Shown here one piece after another: positions 11,125 to 22,952 of a DNA stretch of 64,000 nucleotides. The notes beneath the pieces were generated by a model that saw nothing but the letters and a program-made list of their open reading frames with translations, searched no databases and was not told the origin of the DNA. The stretch is from Ceratopteris richardii (lineage: Eukaryota > Streptophyta > Polypodiopsida > Polypodiales > Pteridaceae), in contig CM035423.1 in the NCBI GenBank assembly GCA_020310875.1, positions 143,020,223 to 143,084,222 on the forward strand. The letters are read 5' to 3'. How positions within the stretch are numbered: the stretch's first letter is position 1; the number at the start of each line of letters is the position of its first letter. A program made the translations under genes and the position numbers.

Positions 11125-12119
11125 TCATATGTCGGATGCCCTTGCTCCCCGCAACGAAAACACAGACCAAGTCTTTTTGCCCTCTCAATAAAATTAGTGT
11201 CTTCTTGCCACCCAATTGGTTGACGCCTCCTTTGATTTTCCACCGGCCGAGCAGGGTTCTTACCTTGGTTGTTAGAAGATGGAGTTTTCTTTGAATTGTT
11301 CATGTTCATTGCAACATGTCTTTGTGGCCTATGTCCCGTTGCAATGAATCTGCTTCTATTTGCCTTCTGCAAATTGAACTTCTCCATCTTCTCAAAGTTC
11401 TCAGCCATCGCAACAGCATAAAGAAAATCAATGCATCTAGATCCCTTAACTTGATAGCGAAGTTCCTCACGAAGCCCTTCAATAAATTTACTCTTTAGAG
11501 CATTACCAATAACCTCTAATGCATATTTATGAAGACGTAGGAACTTCTCTTTGTACTCATCAACAGATAAGCTATGCTTGTCACTTTCGTGTTGTCGGAA
11601 ATTGTAGAACTCCATCTTCTTCTCCATATGGTAGTGTGGAGAACAATAGCAATTTTCAGCTTGTTCTCTAAATTCCTTCCATAGAACAGGACCAGAACGT
11701 GTTTGAGTCTGCATATATGACTTCCACCATAGCTTCGTGATCCCACGCAGATGCAGGATCCCAACTTTTGCCTTGGACTCTTCACTAAATTGTCAAAGGT
11801 CAAAGAAATCCTCTAGTTCTTCAATCCATGCCTCAAGATCTTCGCCACTCTCCTTCTCCCCATCAAAATCATTTAACTTTGCCTTTTTGAAGACTTGGTT
11901 AAGGGCAAACTCACTTGGTTCCATATATTCAGAATTGCGTTTTTGTTTTTTGCGAGGTACACTAGATGTTCCCGCACCTTCATCTATTTCATCGTTCAAC
12001 TCCACAACAAAATTTGTTGCGTCTTCTGGTTGCTTTCCCCCTCGTTCTTTGCGCAATTCACCAAGAAGCTTCTGAATAAGCTCCTCTTGTTCACGAACCT
12101 TTTGTGTTAGACCTTCCAT
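10971..12119 (-). pseudogene. Chromovirus gag with zinc knuckle (left copy), frameshifted
   Basis: Gag forms the virus-like particle. I chose the ATG at 12117-12119 (MEGLTQKVREQEEL), the first good start downstream of the primer site; an upstream frame runs into the LTR. The N-terminal part is coiled-coil-like (REQEELIQKLLGELRKE). The middle part contains YHMEKKMEFYNFRQHESDKHS and LRHELRYQVKGS-type gag sequence. One zinc knuckle follows, CFRCGEQGHPTYEC (CX2CX4HX4C), near 11120-11160. At least two frame changes (about 11800 and 11714-11516) break it. Confidence 0.85.
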
Positions 12120-12139
12120 CGTTCCCGCGGATTGATTCG

Positions 12140-12151
12140 GCTCTGATACAA
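12140..12151 (-). other. Primer binding site, left chromovirus copy
   Basis: The minus strand reads TTGTATCAGAGC, one mismatch from the TGGTATCAGAGC complement of initiator tRNA-Met. It lies 2 bp inside the LTR end at 12154. Confidence 0.85.
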
Positions 12152-12153
12152 CT

Positions 12154-13282
12154 TGTAGCGTTTCCTCAATCACAATCTATCCCCAATCACAATCTTTCGA
12201 TTACTCAGAAATAACAGTGGAGAGAAGAACGCAGAGATTGCACAAGGTAAAAGAAAATCTGATGCGGAAGAGTAGAACAAAAATGACGCAGAGAAGGAAG
12301 AATTATGATATTATAGATGTGAATTAATGGTTACAGTAGCTTTGGACAATAGCTTCTTGATGAAGCCTCTACCTCCCGACCACCCCCGAGCTATCACAAT
12401 CGCATTCTCACTCGCACTCTCAATCACACTCTCAATCACAAGGTAATTCTCAGATTTTTGTGTGTCCTCCGTGTTGATGCCCAGGCCTGCTTATCTTTTT
12501 CCATTTGATCGCAGCCGTGCTCCCCAAAGAAGTGTGCGATCCACCAAATTTAGAAAAAGTCGAGTTTCTCCAAAACTTTCGCAAAAAGCCATGCGATCGT
12601 AGTGTACTTCCTTTCTTTAGCATACCTATCAAAAATAGCAGAAAAACACCAAAAAGACATATCCAAAAACATACATATTTTGACATGGTGACACGTGAGC
12701 ATGAGAATCACGGATTCGAATAGAATTAGACAAGCCCTCGTTTTTTTTTTAATGTTTAAGTGTTGGAAAAAACAGCACTTTTCAAAGCTCTGTAACTCAA
12801 AAACAATGAGGAATTAGGTTAAGCTTGTGAGAGACATTTTTATTCAATTTTTCGATCTGCACAATAGTGTTAGAGACGTGCAAGGTCCAAATCCACCTCC
12901 AAATGCCACTTTTGAGCCCTGCAAGGTTTAAAATTCTAGAGAAAGTAAAATCAAGGCATTTTCTTACAATGAACTAAACGTAGGACCCTGAACGAGGTAC
13001 TTAGAACATGATTCACAAAAATCTCACACATGCACTTTTATTCTCTTCTACTTGCTCTACCTTTGCCTCATACAGAGTTTTCCTTAATTCTTTCATCTTC
13101 TCCTTCAAAATCCCACTAGAAAACATGATGCAATTAAGGTCTAGAGAGAATATGAAACTTGTCAACCCAAAATTTTTCCTACATGCATAAATTGACCTAA
13201 TTATTCGTTCTAAGCATTATCCCCACAATGAAATTCAAAAAGTTCAAAATGAATTATTTCACTAGAAAAGAGGCCTATTACA
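12154..13282 (-). repeat. Chromovirus LTR 2 (middle, shared)
   Basis: 1129 bp. It has TG...CA ends as TGTAGCG on the left in plus-strand reading and CCTATTACA on the right. A primer site adjoins its left edge and a polypurine tract adjoins its right edge, so it serves both copies. It keeps the roughly 60 bp stretch near 12405-12465 that LTR 1 lacks. Confidence 0.9.
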
Positions 13283-13283
13283 A

Positions 13284-13297
13284 TTCTTCCCCCCTTT
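13284..13297 (-). other. Polypurine tract, right chromovirus copy
   Basis: The minus strand reads AAAGGGGGGAAGAA directly before the middle LTR, as in the left copy at 3019-3032. Confidence 0.85.
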
Positions 13298-13310
13298 AAG
13301 AACTCTCTCC

Positions 13311-15947
13311 TCAGAGTTGGAAAGAAGGATAATGTGTTAGAAAGTCATCTAAATTCACCCAACTCGAATCTTCTACTACGTATGAATGCCATTTCACCAA
13401 AATTTCTACTATAGATCTATTTCTAAGAAATCTTTCCTTCCTATCTAATATTATTTCCGGTTGAAGCTCAAAAGAGCCATCATCTTTTAGCTTATAATGG
13501 TCCTGCAAAACATGAGCAACATTAGACACATATCTTTTAAGTAAGCTGATATGAAATACAGGATGCACATTTAGATATTTAGGTAATTCCAGCAAATAAG
13601 CAAGAGATCCCATCTTTTTCAAAACTTTGAAAGGGCCTGCATATCGAGGAGAAAGTCTATGATCCTTCCCTAGCAACAAGTTAGATCGGTGAGGATTAAC
13701 TTTAAGAAATACCATATCATCAACTTGGAATTCAAGTGGTCTTCTCTTTAAATCATAGAACTTCTTTTGTCTTTTCTGAGCTTCTCTTATATGTTTCTTA
13801 ATTTTTCCAAGTTCTTCATCCATCTTATCATTGACAAGCATTTCTTTGGATACTTCTACTTTATTTGGAAAACCCAAAAACGAAGGTGGAGTCAAACAAT
13901 TATAACCATACATAGCTTCAAACGGAGTCATTTTTATAGATGCATGCCATGCACTATTGTATGCAAACTCAACCAAGGGCAAATATTCACTCTAATTATC
14001 CTGCTTTTCGTTCACATACATACGCAATATATCCTCAACTACCCTGTTAACCCTCTCGGTTTCCCCATCAGTTTGTGGATGGAAAGCTGTACTCATACGA
14101 AGTTGAGTTCCAACGGATTCAAATGTCGCTTTCCAGAATTTCGACGTAAATCTAGAATCTCTATCAGAAATTATGCTTTTAGGCATTCCATGCAATCGAA
14201 ATATTTCTTTTACAAAGATTCTTGCAACATTCAAAGCAGTATCAGTCTTTTTCATAGGAAAGAAGTGTGCCATCTTGGTTAGCCGATCGACTACAACAAA
14301 TATGGTATCATGCTTACTTTTGGTCATAGGTAGCTTAGTGATAAAGTCCATAGAAATAGACTCCCACTTCTGATTTGGAACATCCAAAGGTTGAAGCATT
14401 CCTGGCATCCTCTTAAACTCAGACTTCACCTGTTGGCACTTCAAACATTCATTTACATATTTTCTAATATCGCGCTTCATACACGGCCAAAAGTAAGAAT
14501 ACTTTGTTTTAACATATGTCCTTGAATAACCTGGATGTGCAGAAAAAGGTGCATCATGACAATCATGTAGTATTTTAACTTTTAGTGGAGATTTAGAAGA
14601 TAAGCATAGCCGATTGTTACAATACAGTGTTCCATTCTGCAAATGAAATTTTTCCTCATACGTCGATCCCCTGTTCGCATTCAAAGCATTCAAAATAGGT
14701 GCATAAAAAGGATCCTGTTTTATCTCTTCTTGAATTTGATTGAGAAAATCAGAATTTATTAATGAAACTCGATTACACAAAGGTCTCCGACTCAATGCAT
14801 CAGCAACCTTATTTTCCTTACCAACAAGATATTTTATGTCAAAATAATACTCGCTCAATAATTCAATCCAACGCTTCTGCCTGTTGTTAAGCAATGATTG
14901 AGTGAAGATGTATTTTAGACTTTGATGATCTGTTTTCAATTCAAACTTAACCCCTAACAATAGATGTCTCCAATGCTTAAGTGCATGCACAACAACAAGC
15001 ATTTCTAAATCATGAGTAGGATAGTTAAGTTCATGCTTTCTTAGTTTTCTGGACTCATATGCGACCACCCTGCCATTCTGTGAAATAACACATCCTATCT
15101 GGCTACCACTTGCATCACATGCAACCACAAAAGGCTTTCCCATTTGTGGTATTTTCAAAACAGAATTCTCTACGACTTTTTGTTTCAATGTTTCAAATGA
15201 TTTTTGACAGGCATCACTCCACGCAAATCCTACATTCTTTTTAGTTAATTCGGTGAGGTGTGTAGCTATCTTAGAGAAATCCTTAATATGTGCTCTTTCA
15301 TATTGTGCCAACCCAAGAAAACTTCTAACATCCCTTACAGTCTTAGGAATCGGCCAATCAACTATTGTTTTTACTTTATCTTCTTCTATAAGGATTCCTT
15401 CTTTTGATATTACTCTTCCTAGATACACAAGTTTATCCTTAGCAAAGAAACACTTACTCTTTTTCCCATACAATTTGTGTTCTCTAAGAGTTTGCAAAGT
15501 CTTGTTGAGATGTACCGCATGCTCGGAATCATCTTTAGAGTACACAAATATATCATCAAGGAAGACTAAGATGAACTCATCTAGGTAATCGTGAAATATA
15601 TTATTCATCAAGCACATAAATGTGGCAGGAGCGTTTGTTAAACCAAAAGGTAGAACCGTAAACTCATAGTGACCATATCGTGTTCGAAAAGCCGTCTTAG
15701 GAATATCCTCTGTTTTGATCCTAATTTGGTGATATCCAGATCTTAAGTCAATCTTTGTGAATACGGTCGCTCCACTTAATTGACCTAATAAGTCATCTAT
15801 GTGAAGGAGTGGATACTTATTGTTAATTTTTCTTTTATTCAACCCCCTATAGTCAATGCATAATCTGTAAGAGTCGTCTTTCTTCTTCTGAAATAAAACA
15901 GGCGCACCCCAAGGTGAGACACTCTGTTTTATTAAGCCTTTCCTCAA
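13311..15947 (-). pseudogene. Chromovirus RT-RNase H-integrase-chromodomain (right copy)
   Basis: The best preserved pol in the window. An open frame of 651 codons (15947-13992) covers RT ([41 protein letters not shown]), RNase H ([43 protein letters not shown]), the integrase zinc finger ([11 protein letters not shown] and NECLKCQQ) and the integrase core ([29 protein letters not shown]). A TGG-to-TAG type stop near 13983-13991 ends it. The next frame (13982-13311) gives the integrase C-terminus and chromodomain-like end (EILVKWHSYVVEDSSWVNL). A second stop near 15950 separates it from the protease frame. The two stops are the main defects, so the copy is young or was recently amplified. Confidence 0.9.
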
Positions 15948-15959
15948 AAGATCATCTAA

Positions 15960-16652
15960 TTAAATCTTAAGCTCCTTTAGTTCATCAATGTTAAATCTAT
16001 AGGGTGCTCTAGAATATGGTTCACTCCCTGGATATAGGTCAATGGCGTGGTCAATCTGCACAGGTGGGGGTATACCAGGCAAGTCTTCTGGAAATACATC
16101 GGCATATTCTTTCAAGAGATTTCGTACGTAATCTGGAATATCTTCATCATTACCTTCCTGATGCAGATTGTTCACATACACTACAAATGTTTTGCAGCCA
16201 TCACGTATACGTCTAACGATCTGCATAGGAAAAATAAGAGTAGGCTTAGGATTAAAGACATCACCTAGAATATGAATAGATTCATCATTTAGCTTCACAA
16301 TGATCATTCTTTGTTCACAATTAATTGTCGCAGCATTTTTAACTAACCAATCCATGCCTATGATTACATCACTCTGTTTCATCTCAATTACATGGAAGCT
16401 TCCAGAAAAGCATCTATTAGAAAGAGTAAATTCAAGGTTTTCAACATATCCTTTCGTGTAGTGTAATCGTCCATTGGCCATCTCTACAGGTCTGATTATT
16501 TGCATATTTAGGGCTATCCCTAGATTCTCTACCAATTTGAAAGATAGAAAACAATGGGTCCTACCTGAATCGATAAAAAATCTGGTTTTATGCGCAGAAA
16601 TCATACCCGGAATCCTGATTACAGAAACCTTTGGGAAAGAACTAACCACCAT
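15960..16652 (-). pseudogene. Chromovirus protease and pol N-terminus (right copy)
   Basis: Frame of 230 codons with the retropepsin site seen as FFIDSGRTHCFLS; the usual small residue after DSG is replaced by R, which may impair the active site. DVIIGMDWLVKNAATINC follows, then the linker to RT ([14 protein letters not shown]) that is interrupted by a stop in the left copy. It ends at a CAA-to-TAA type stop just before [11 protein letters not shown]. Confidence 0.8.
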
Positions 16653-16748
16653 GCAATGTAAAGTAGAGTCAGCGCACTTACCCCCATCATCTGCTTCCTC
16701 AATAATTGCACCCTCCTCGATGATGTTTATCGCTTTTGATTGTGCGGG

Positions 16749-17768
16749 TCAAAAGACTGCCTTGTTCGGGCACTCATATGTCTGATGCCCTTGCTCCCCG
16801 CAACGAAAACACAGACCAAGTCTTTTTGCCCTCTCAATAAAATTAGGGTCTTGTTGCCACTCAATTGGTTGACGCCTCCTTTGATTTTCCTCTGGCCGAG
16901 CAGGGTTCTTACCTTGGTTGTTAGAAGATGGAGTTTTCTTTGAATTGTTCATGTTCATTGCAACATGTCTTTGTGGCCTATGTCCCGTTGCAATGAATCT
17001 GCTTCTATTTTCCATCTGCAAATTGAACTTCTCCATCTTCTCAAAGTTCTCAGCCATCGCAACAGCATCAAGAAAATCAATGCATCCAGATCCCTTAACT
17101 TGATAGCGAAGTTCCTCACGAAGCCCTTCAATAAATTTACTCTTTAGAGCATTACCACTAACCTCTAATACATATTTATGAAGACGTAGGAACTTCTCTT
17201 TGTACTCATCAACAGAAAAGCTATGCTTGTCACTTTCGTGTTGTCAGAAATTGTAGAACTCCATCTTCTTCTCCATATGGTAGTGTGGAGAACAATAGCA
17301 TTTTTCCGCTTGTTCTCTAAATTCCTTCCATAGAACAGGACCAGAACGCGTTCGAGTCTGCATATATGACTTCCATCATAGCTTCGCAATCCCACGCAGA
17401 TGCAGGATCCCAATTTTTGCCTTGGACTCTTCACTAAATTGTCGAAGGTCAAAGAAATTTTCTAGTTCTTCAATCCATGCCTCAAGATCTTCGCCACTCT
17501 TCTTCTCGCCATCAAAATCATTTAACTTTGCCTTCTTGAAGACTTGGTTAAGGGCAAACTCACCTGGTTCCATATCTTTAGAATTGCATTTTTGTTTTTC
17601 GCGAGGTACACTAGATGTTCCCGCACCTTCATCTATTTCATCGTTCAGCTCCACAAACAAATTTGTTGCTCCTTCTAGTTGCTTTCCCCCTCGTTCTCTG
17701 CGCAATTCACCAAGAAGCTTCTGAATAAGCTCCTCTTGTTCACGAAGCTTTTGTGTTAGACCTTCCAT
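16749..17768 (-). pseudogene. Chromovirus gag with zinc knuckle (right copy), broken
   Basis: The start was chosen at ATG 17766-17768 (MEGLTQKLREQEEL), downstream of a perfect primer site. Three overlapping frames (17768-17376, 17452-17165, 17057-16749) together cover gag; two shifts and a stop after the knuckle break it. The zinc knuckle is CFRCGEQGHQTYEC, and the N-terminal coiled-coil-like stretch matches the left copy. Breaks in the two copies lie partly at different places. Confidence 0.85.
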
Positions 17769-17788
17769 CGTTCCCGCGGATTGATTCT

Positions 17789-17800
17789 GCTCTGATACCA
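17789..17800 (-). other. Primer binding site, right chromovirus copy
   Basis: The minus strand reads TGGTATCAGAGC, a perfect 12-base match to the initiator tRNA-Met 3' complement, 2 bp from the LTR end at 17803. Confidence 0.9.
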
Positions 17801-17802
17801 CT

Positions 17803-18922
17803 TGTAGCATTTCCTCAATCACAATCTATCCCCAATCACAATCTTTCGATTACTCAGAAATAACAGTGGAGAGAAGAACGCAGAGATTGGACAAGGTAAA
17901 AGAAAATCTGATGCGGAAGAGTAGAACAAATATGTCGCAGAGAAGGAAGAATTCTGATATATAGATGTGAATCAATGGTTACAGTAGCTTTGGACAATAA
18001 CTTCTTGACAAAGCCTCTACCTCCCGACCACCCCCGAGCTATCACAATCGCATTCTCACCTGCACTCTCAATCACACTCTCAATCACAAGGTAATTCTCA
18101 GATTTCTGTGTGTCCTCCGTGTTGATGCGCAGGCCTTCTTATATTTTTCCGTTTGATCGCAGCCGTGCTCCCCAAAGAAGTGTGCGATCCACCAAATTTA
18201 GAAAAAGTCGAGTTTCTCCAAAACTTTCGGAAAAAGCCATGCGATCGTAGTGTACTTCCTTTCTTTAGCATACCTATCAAAAATAGCAGAAAAACACCAA
18301 GAAGACATATCCGAAAACATACATAATTAGACATGGTGACACGTGAGCATGAGAATCACGGATTCGAATAGAATTAGACAAGCCCTCGTTTTTTTTTTTA
18401 AGTTGGAAAAAACGACACTTTTCAAAGCTCTGTAACTCAAAAACAATGAGGAATTAGGTTACGCTTATGAGGGACACTTTTATTCAATTTTTTGATCTAC
18501 ACAATAGTGTTAGAGACGTCCGAGGTCCAAATCCACCTCCAAATGCCACTTTTGAGCCCTGCAAGGTTTAAAATTCTAGAGAGTAAAATCAAGGAATTTT
18601 CTTACAATGAACTAAACGTAGGACCCTGAACGAGGTACTTAGAACATGATTCACAAAAATCTCACACAGGCACTTTTATTCTCTTCTACTTGCTCTACCT
18701 TTCCCTCATAGAGAGTTTTCCTTAATTCTTTCATCTTCACCTTCAAAATCCCACTGGAAAACATAATGCAATTAAGGTCTAGAGAGAGAATATGAAACTT
18801 GTCAACCCAAAATTTTTCCTACATGCATAAAATGACCTAATTATTCGTTCTAAGCATTATCCCCACAATGAAATTCAAAAAGTTCAAAATGAAATATTTC
18901 ACTAGAAAAGAGGCCTATTACA
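17803..18922 (-). repeat. Chromovirus LTR 3 (5' LTR of right copy)
   Basis: 1120 bp, TGTAGCA at the left in plus reading and CCTATTACA at the right. It is full length, like LTR 2. The right flank (TTAGTAGAC) is the copia-like fragment. No matching duplication could be sought at the far left because that end is deleted. Confidence 0.9.
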
Positions 18923-19762
18923 TTAGTAGACTTTGTTTTAGGTGTAGAGGCCTCTGCAACAACCATTCCACCCTCTTTCTTCTTTGCCTCTTTTGTAGCC
19001 AGTTTTGGAAAACTCTTTATGACATTATGATTTCATTTACGATATTGTAGAACTATTTATAATTTTTTGTTTTCATCTCATCTTTAGCTTCCCTTTTTTA
19101 CTATGCAAAATTAGCTGATTTCTACTTATTAGTAGATGAGATCCATTTATCTTTGCCCCTCTCACACTTTCATCATCAACCCAAGAGTACAAGATAAACT
19201 CTGATATGAATAAGGAAGACCATTAAGAGCAATCTGCACAAATGAACTATCTAGCAAGTTTTCATCTAAAGAAATCAATACTCTTTCAAATCTTTGATCT
19301 TTGTCAAAAAATTTTCCATAGAATTTGCTTCATTCATATGCTTGCTCTCCAACTGTTTTTGGAGGTAAGCAACATGAGCACCATTTCTTGCCTGGTATAA
19401 AGTGGTAAGTGTGTCCCAAGCATCCCTTGCTATTTTGCATGAGCCAATATGAGGGATAATGGGATGTTTGACAAAGAAAGCTATCAATGCATGTGCTTGA
19501 GCATGTCACCAATCCCATCAGGTGCAGCAAGAATCACAACACAAGTAGGAATTTGAAGATCATCATCTTCAATGCCATCTAAATCACCTTCAATAACTAT
19601 ATTTGGAGATGTAGTAGGTCGTTTCTCAACACCCTTTGCAATATTGCATAATCCTTTTTCCACCAATACATGATGCATCATATATGCCCATAATGGGTAA
19701 TTGGTACCATCCAACTTGTCCTCAACAACCTACATTGGGAATACATCATTGCCTTTAACCAT
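18923..19762 (-). pseudogene. Ty1/copia gag fragment
   Basis: A minus-strand frame with copia gag hallmarks: DGTNYPLWAYMMHHVLVEKGL near the N-terminus, then CKIARDAWDTLTTLYQA, LQKQLESKHMNEANSMENF and, in broken frames toward 19140, a QIALNGLPYSYQSL-type motif. The Lys/Glu-rich linker continues to 18923, where the chromovirus LTR begins, so pol is absent here. The start was taken at ATG 19760-19762. A stop follows about 10 codons later, and a frame break lies near 19485. Confidence 0.8.
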
Positions 19763-20104
19763 GGCCACTAATTAAAATACCGTGATGTAGAAAAATGATT
19801 GCATCTCAAAACATTGAACATAAGTACCATGTGGAGCTCTCCTAGACCTCTAGCAGACTTTGAGGCCCTTGGACTAGTGAGCCAAAACCTGTATATATGT
19901 TTCAAAAAAAAGGACAAATTTGTCTACATAGGCGCTTTGATAGTGCTTTTAGAGGCCAAATCGAGCTCAGATCAAAATTTTGACACCAGGTAGAAAATTT
20001 GTTTTGAACTCCTAATTGCCTTGAGTATGCTCACCATTTTTTGTGCAATTCTGAGATTGTGACTAGAGGGGTGTCGATGAAACTCTAGATAAAGTAGCAA
20101 CCTA

Positions 20105-20115
20105 CTTTGATACCA
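20105..20115 (-). other. Primer binding site of the copia fragment
   Basis: The minus strand reads TGGTATCAAAG, initiator tRNA-Met-like, 2 bp inside the LTR edge at 20118. Confidence 0.65.
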
Positions 20116-20117
20116 AT

Positions 20118-20335
20118 TGTTGGAGTTTGAGGTCTACAAAAACACACAAAGAGCACAAGAAACAAGTAGAAGATTGGAGCACAACACACAAAACTGAATG
20201 AATTACCAAGTGAATGTACAAAGATAGGTGACATGTTAGGATTATAGGCGTGTATAAAAGTCATGGGAAAAAAACCTCCTAAAGAGGAGAAAAAGTGCCT
20301 CGGTGCTCCTAGTGTGTTCACACACATCACTACCA
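20118..20335 (-). repeat. 5' LTR of the Ty1/copia fragment
   Basis: The LTR edge is TGTTGGAG at 20118 in plus reading, next to the primer site. The outer edge is uncertain; CA dinucleotides near 20325-20335 are candidates before the telomere-like block. The 19763-20104 interval is the untranslated leader, with no gene seen. Confidence 0.6.
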
Positions 20336-20379
20336 AAATATATCATATATTAAAAGGATTTTTGTATGATGATTGACCC

Positions 20380-20920
20380 TTGGATTCTATATCCTAAATT
20401 GAAGATCATAAATCCTAAATCCTAAATCTTTAAACCAAAGTCCTAGAACCTTAACCATAAACCCTAAAGTTTGAATTCTAAACCCTTAATCCTAAATCCT
20501 TAATCATAAACCCTAACCCTAAGACCTAAACCCTAAACCCTAAATCTATTACTCTAACATAAATCTCATATTCTTATCTCTAAATCCTAAACAGTAAACT
20601 CTAAATCCTCAATAATAAACCCTTAGCCCTAGATCTTAAACCCTACATCTTAAATCCTAAACCCTAAGTCAAAAATCCTAAAACCTAAATCCTAAACCTT
20701 AACCATAAATGTAAAATGCTAAAACTTAAACCATAAATCATAATCTCTAAACTCTAAAACTCTAAATCCTAACCCATCAACCCAAAAAACCTTAACCTAA
20801 ATCCTAAAACCTAAACCTTAAATCCTTAAGCCTATAAAAAGCTCAGCCTTAAATGCTAAACTCTAAAACGTAAACCTTAAATCATTAACATGAAACCCTT
20901 AATCCTAAACTTGTAATGCA
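20380..20920. repeat. Degenerate telomere-like block of the old unit
   Basis: CCTAAATC, CCATAAAC and CCCTAAAC variants, longer and more varied than in the young units. Confidence 0.85.
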
Positions 20921-21254
20921 AGAGCAACTTCGAACATGTCCCCCAACATATTCCATAGCACAAGAAGCAGACTCAATAATGATGGCTATTTTGCCGTTAT
21001 TCAAGCTTGTACATGAAGATGATTATCCCATACATGAAGTTGAGATTCATAAATTCAATTATGTATTAGAGATTTCTATAGATAAGAATATAAACCAAAG
21101 AGTAGATGTACATAAGCTACTTAGAGTTTTTTTCTTTCTAGATGTGGACTCAAATTATTTGAGAGTGATGGTTTACGACCTTTTTGAAATGGATTCATGT
21201 ATCAAACATCTAGTTTTGACTATGGTTTTAGAAAAACATTACATGAAAATGTGA
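20916..21254 (+). pseudogene. Old segment A open frame, unknown protein
   Basis: A 112-codon open frame with no family I recognise: acidic and hydrophobic, with ADSIMMAILPLFKLVHEDDY and VDVHKLLRVFFFLDVD. The same DNA in the young A segments (1156, 24536, 34046, 43801) is recognisably related but has stops and shifts. The frame therefore probably reflects an ancestral coding sequence, or is open by chance. It ends next to a TIR element whose insertion split the old segment A. No promoter or splice signal could be assigned. Confidence 0.4.
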
Positions 21255-21256
21255 AA

Positions 21257-21746
21257 CTTGCATGGGCCTTGGATGGATTTGTAAAATTTTAGGGATTAAA
21301 ATTAATCATGACTAGTTTTAGGGAAGCATAAAAACCATTAGTAGCATTTTATATAAAATTATTATTTACAAAAGGCCACATTTGATTCATAAACCCATAT
21401 GGATTGTTGAATATTGAGAGCCATTCGATATCTTCAATTGATTGGAAGAATTTGAGAAGTGTTTCTATGAAAAGCAGACAAAATAATGTTATCAGTTGTG
21501 AAGGGTTCATGGCCATTTGTAACCCTTCCATATCCATCACGGACAGATGCAATGAGAGAAAGTTTTGAGTAGAAAAAGACAAAACCAGGATTTCACATTG
21601 TTTGTGAGAGGTGGGAAAAGGAAGAGAGAGAGTCAAAATCATGGGCATTGAGGACCCTTTGATTTTTCTCAGATGGACAATATTGGAGCTTGAGTGTCTG
21701 GAAGAAAAGGACAAAAGAGGAATCATTAAAGTGGTAGAGAGTGAGA

Positions 21747-21795
<49 letters not shown>

Positions 21796-22933
21796 ATGGG
21801 ATTCAAATGAATCTAGTCCATTGGATTTATATCGATCAGACATCTCAAATGGAAATGTGCTCAATCTAATTCTAAAGAGATCATGAGCATTGGAACAACC
21901 AACATATCCAACCATGGAGATTGGAATGCACTTCTTTCTTTTTTTCAAGCTTGAGCATTGGATTTCCTTCATATCCAAGGGCCAAATTAAAATTTGAATG
22001 GTGAGATTTGAATTATGTGGTTCTCAAAACCACTAGGTAAGGAAATACCACTTCTCATTAGGGAAAAAAATGAACCCTGCATGGGCCTTTTGGATTAAGG
22101 AGTGATTAGTGATGGACCAATGAGAAGAGGGTGGTGGACACAGTCTAGTCCCTTAATCACCTAGACTAGGCATAGGCTTCCCTTGTTTTTTTGTGGTCAA
22201 AGAGCAAGAAACCACTTCAAACTCGTGGTTTTTCTCATTAGAATGGTTTTCAAATGCTTCAAAATGATTTAGAACCCTTGGATTGGCTTAAAAATCCAAA
22301 GGTAGAGGTTGAAGGGCAAAAGTCAAGGCGCCTTTGCTTTTTGGCCCTTGGATTTGGTTTGAATCTAGTGGCTAGGATGAAAAGAGCCTTCAGAAAGGCG
22401 CCTTTGATTTAGAGCCCTTGGATTGGGGCTAAGATCTAATGGATCTCATTGATTTGCAGGTCCTTGGAGCGCCTTAAATAATGGCCTTTGGATGCAAGCT
22501 TGATCCAATGGCTGAGATGGATGCCTTGGAGATCTTAGGCGCCTTTTGTCCTAGTCCCTTGGATAAGGAGATGATCGGACGGCTGAAATCACACGCGCCT
22601 TGAAGCTCAGCCCCAAACGCGGAGATCCGTGGGATTTCGCTTGATCCAAGGGCCTAAAAGCTTGCAGAGAGTGACTAAAAAAGCCTGCTTGAATAGTCCA
22701 AACTCCCACGAATTTATTGCCTTTCTCTCTCTAGAGATACTTCGAATCAATCCAAGCCATTCAATTCCAACATCCAAGGGCTCAAAATGTTCCCATTTGG
22801 TAATTCAAATACAAAAGCTATCAAATAGTATTTTATTTCAAAAAACCACTCGTGGTTTTGTATGCTCCCTTAAACCACTAGATTAAGCATTTTAATCCCA
22901 AAAAATTAGGAATCCTTACAAGGCCCATGCAAG
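21257..22933. mobile_element. TIR element of 1677 bp, unclassified
   Basis: The ends are CTTGCATGGGCCTTG (21257-21271) and its exact complement CAAGGCCCATGCAAG (22919-22933). Weaker similarity continues inward for about 45 bp (GGGATTAAAAT in both). The element splits the diverged segment A, whose second half resumes near 23067. Inside are repeated CCCTTGGATT and GGCGCCTTTG motifs (22260-22640), another CATGGGCCTTTTGGATTAAGG piece near 22080, and a (GA)n run (about 21751-21790). No transposase was seen and no clear target duplication could be found, so the class is open. It is probably non-autonomous. Confidence 0.65.
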
Positions 22934-22952
22934 GCTCATATTTTTCCTAATG

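Larger units (their letters stand above)
1959..18922 (-). mobile_element. Tandem Ty3/gypsy chromovirus composite (LTR-internal-LTR-internal-LTR)
   Basis: Three related LTRs (1959-3017, 12154-13282, 17803-18922) bracket two internal regions, both on the minus strand. Each internal region has a tRNA-iMet type primer site beside the right-hand LTR and a polypurine tract beside the left-hand LTR. The middle LTR is at once the 5' LTR of the left copy and the 3' LTR of the right copy. Such an arrangement is usually explained by unequal recombination between LTRs or by recombination during replication. Both copies are defective. The left copy also carries two nested LTR-type insertions. Confidence 0.85.

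Noticed and set aside
13767..14373. Plus-strand frames inside the chromovirus
   Set aside because: Antisense shadows of integrase; no domain of their own.
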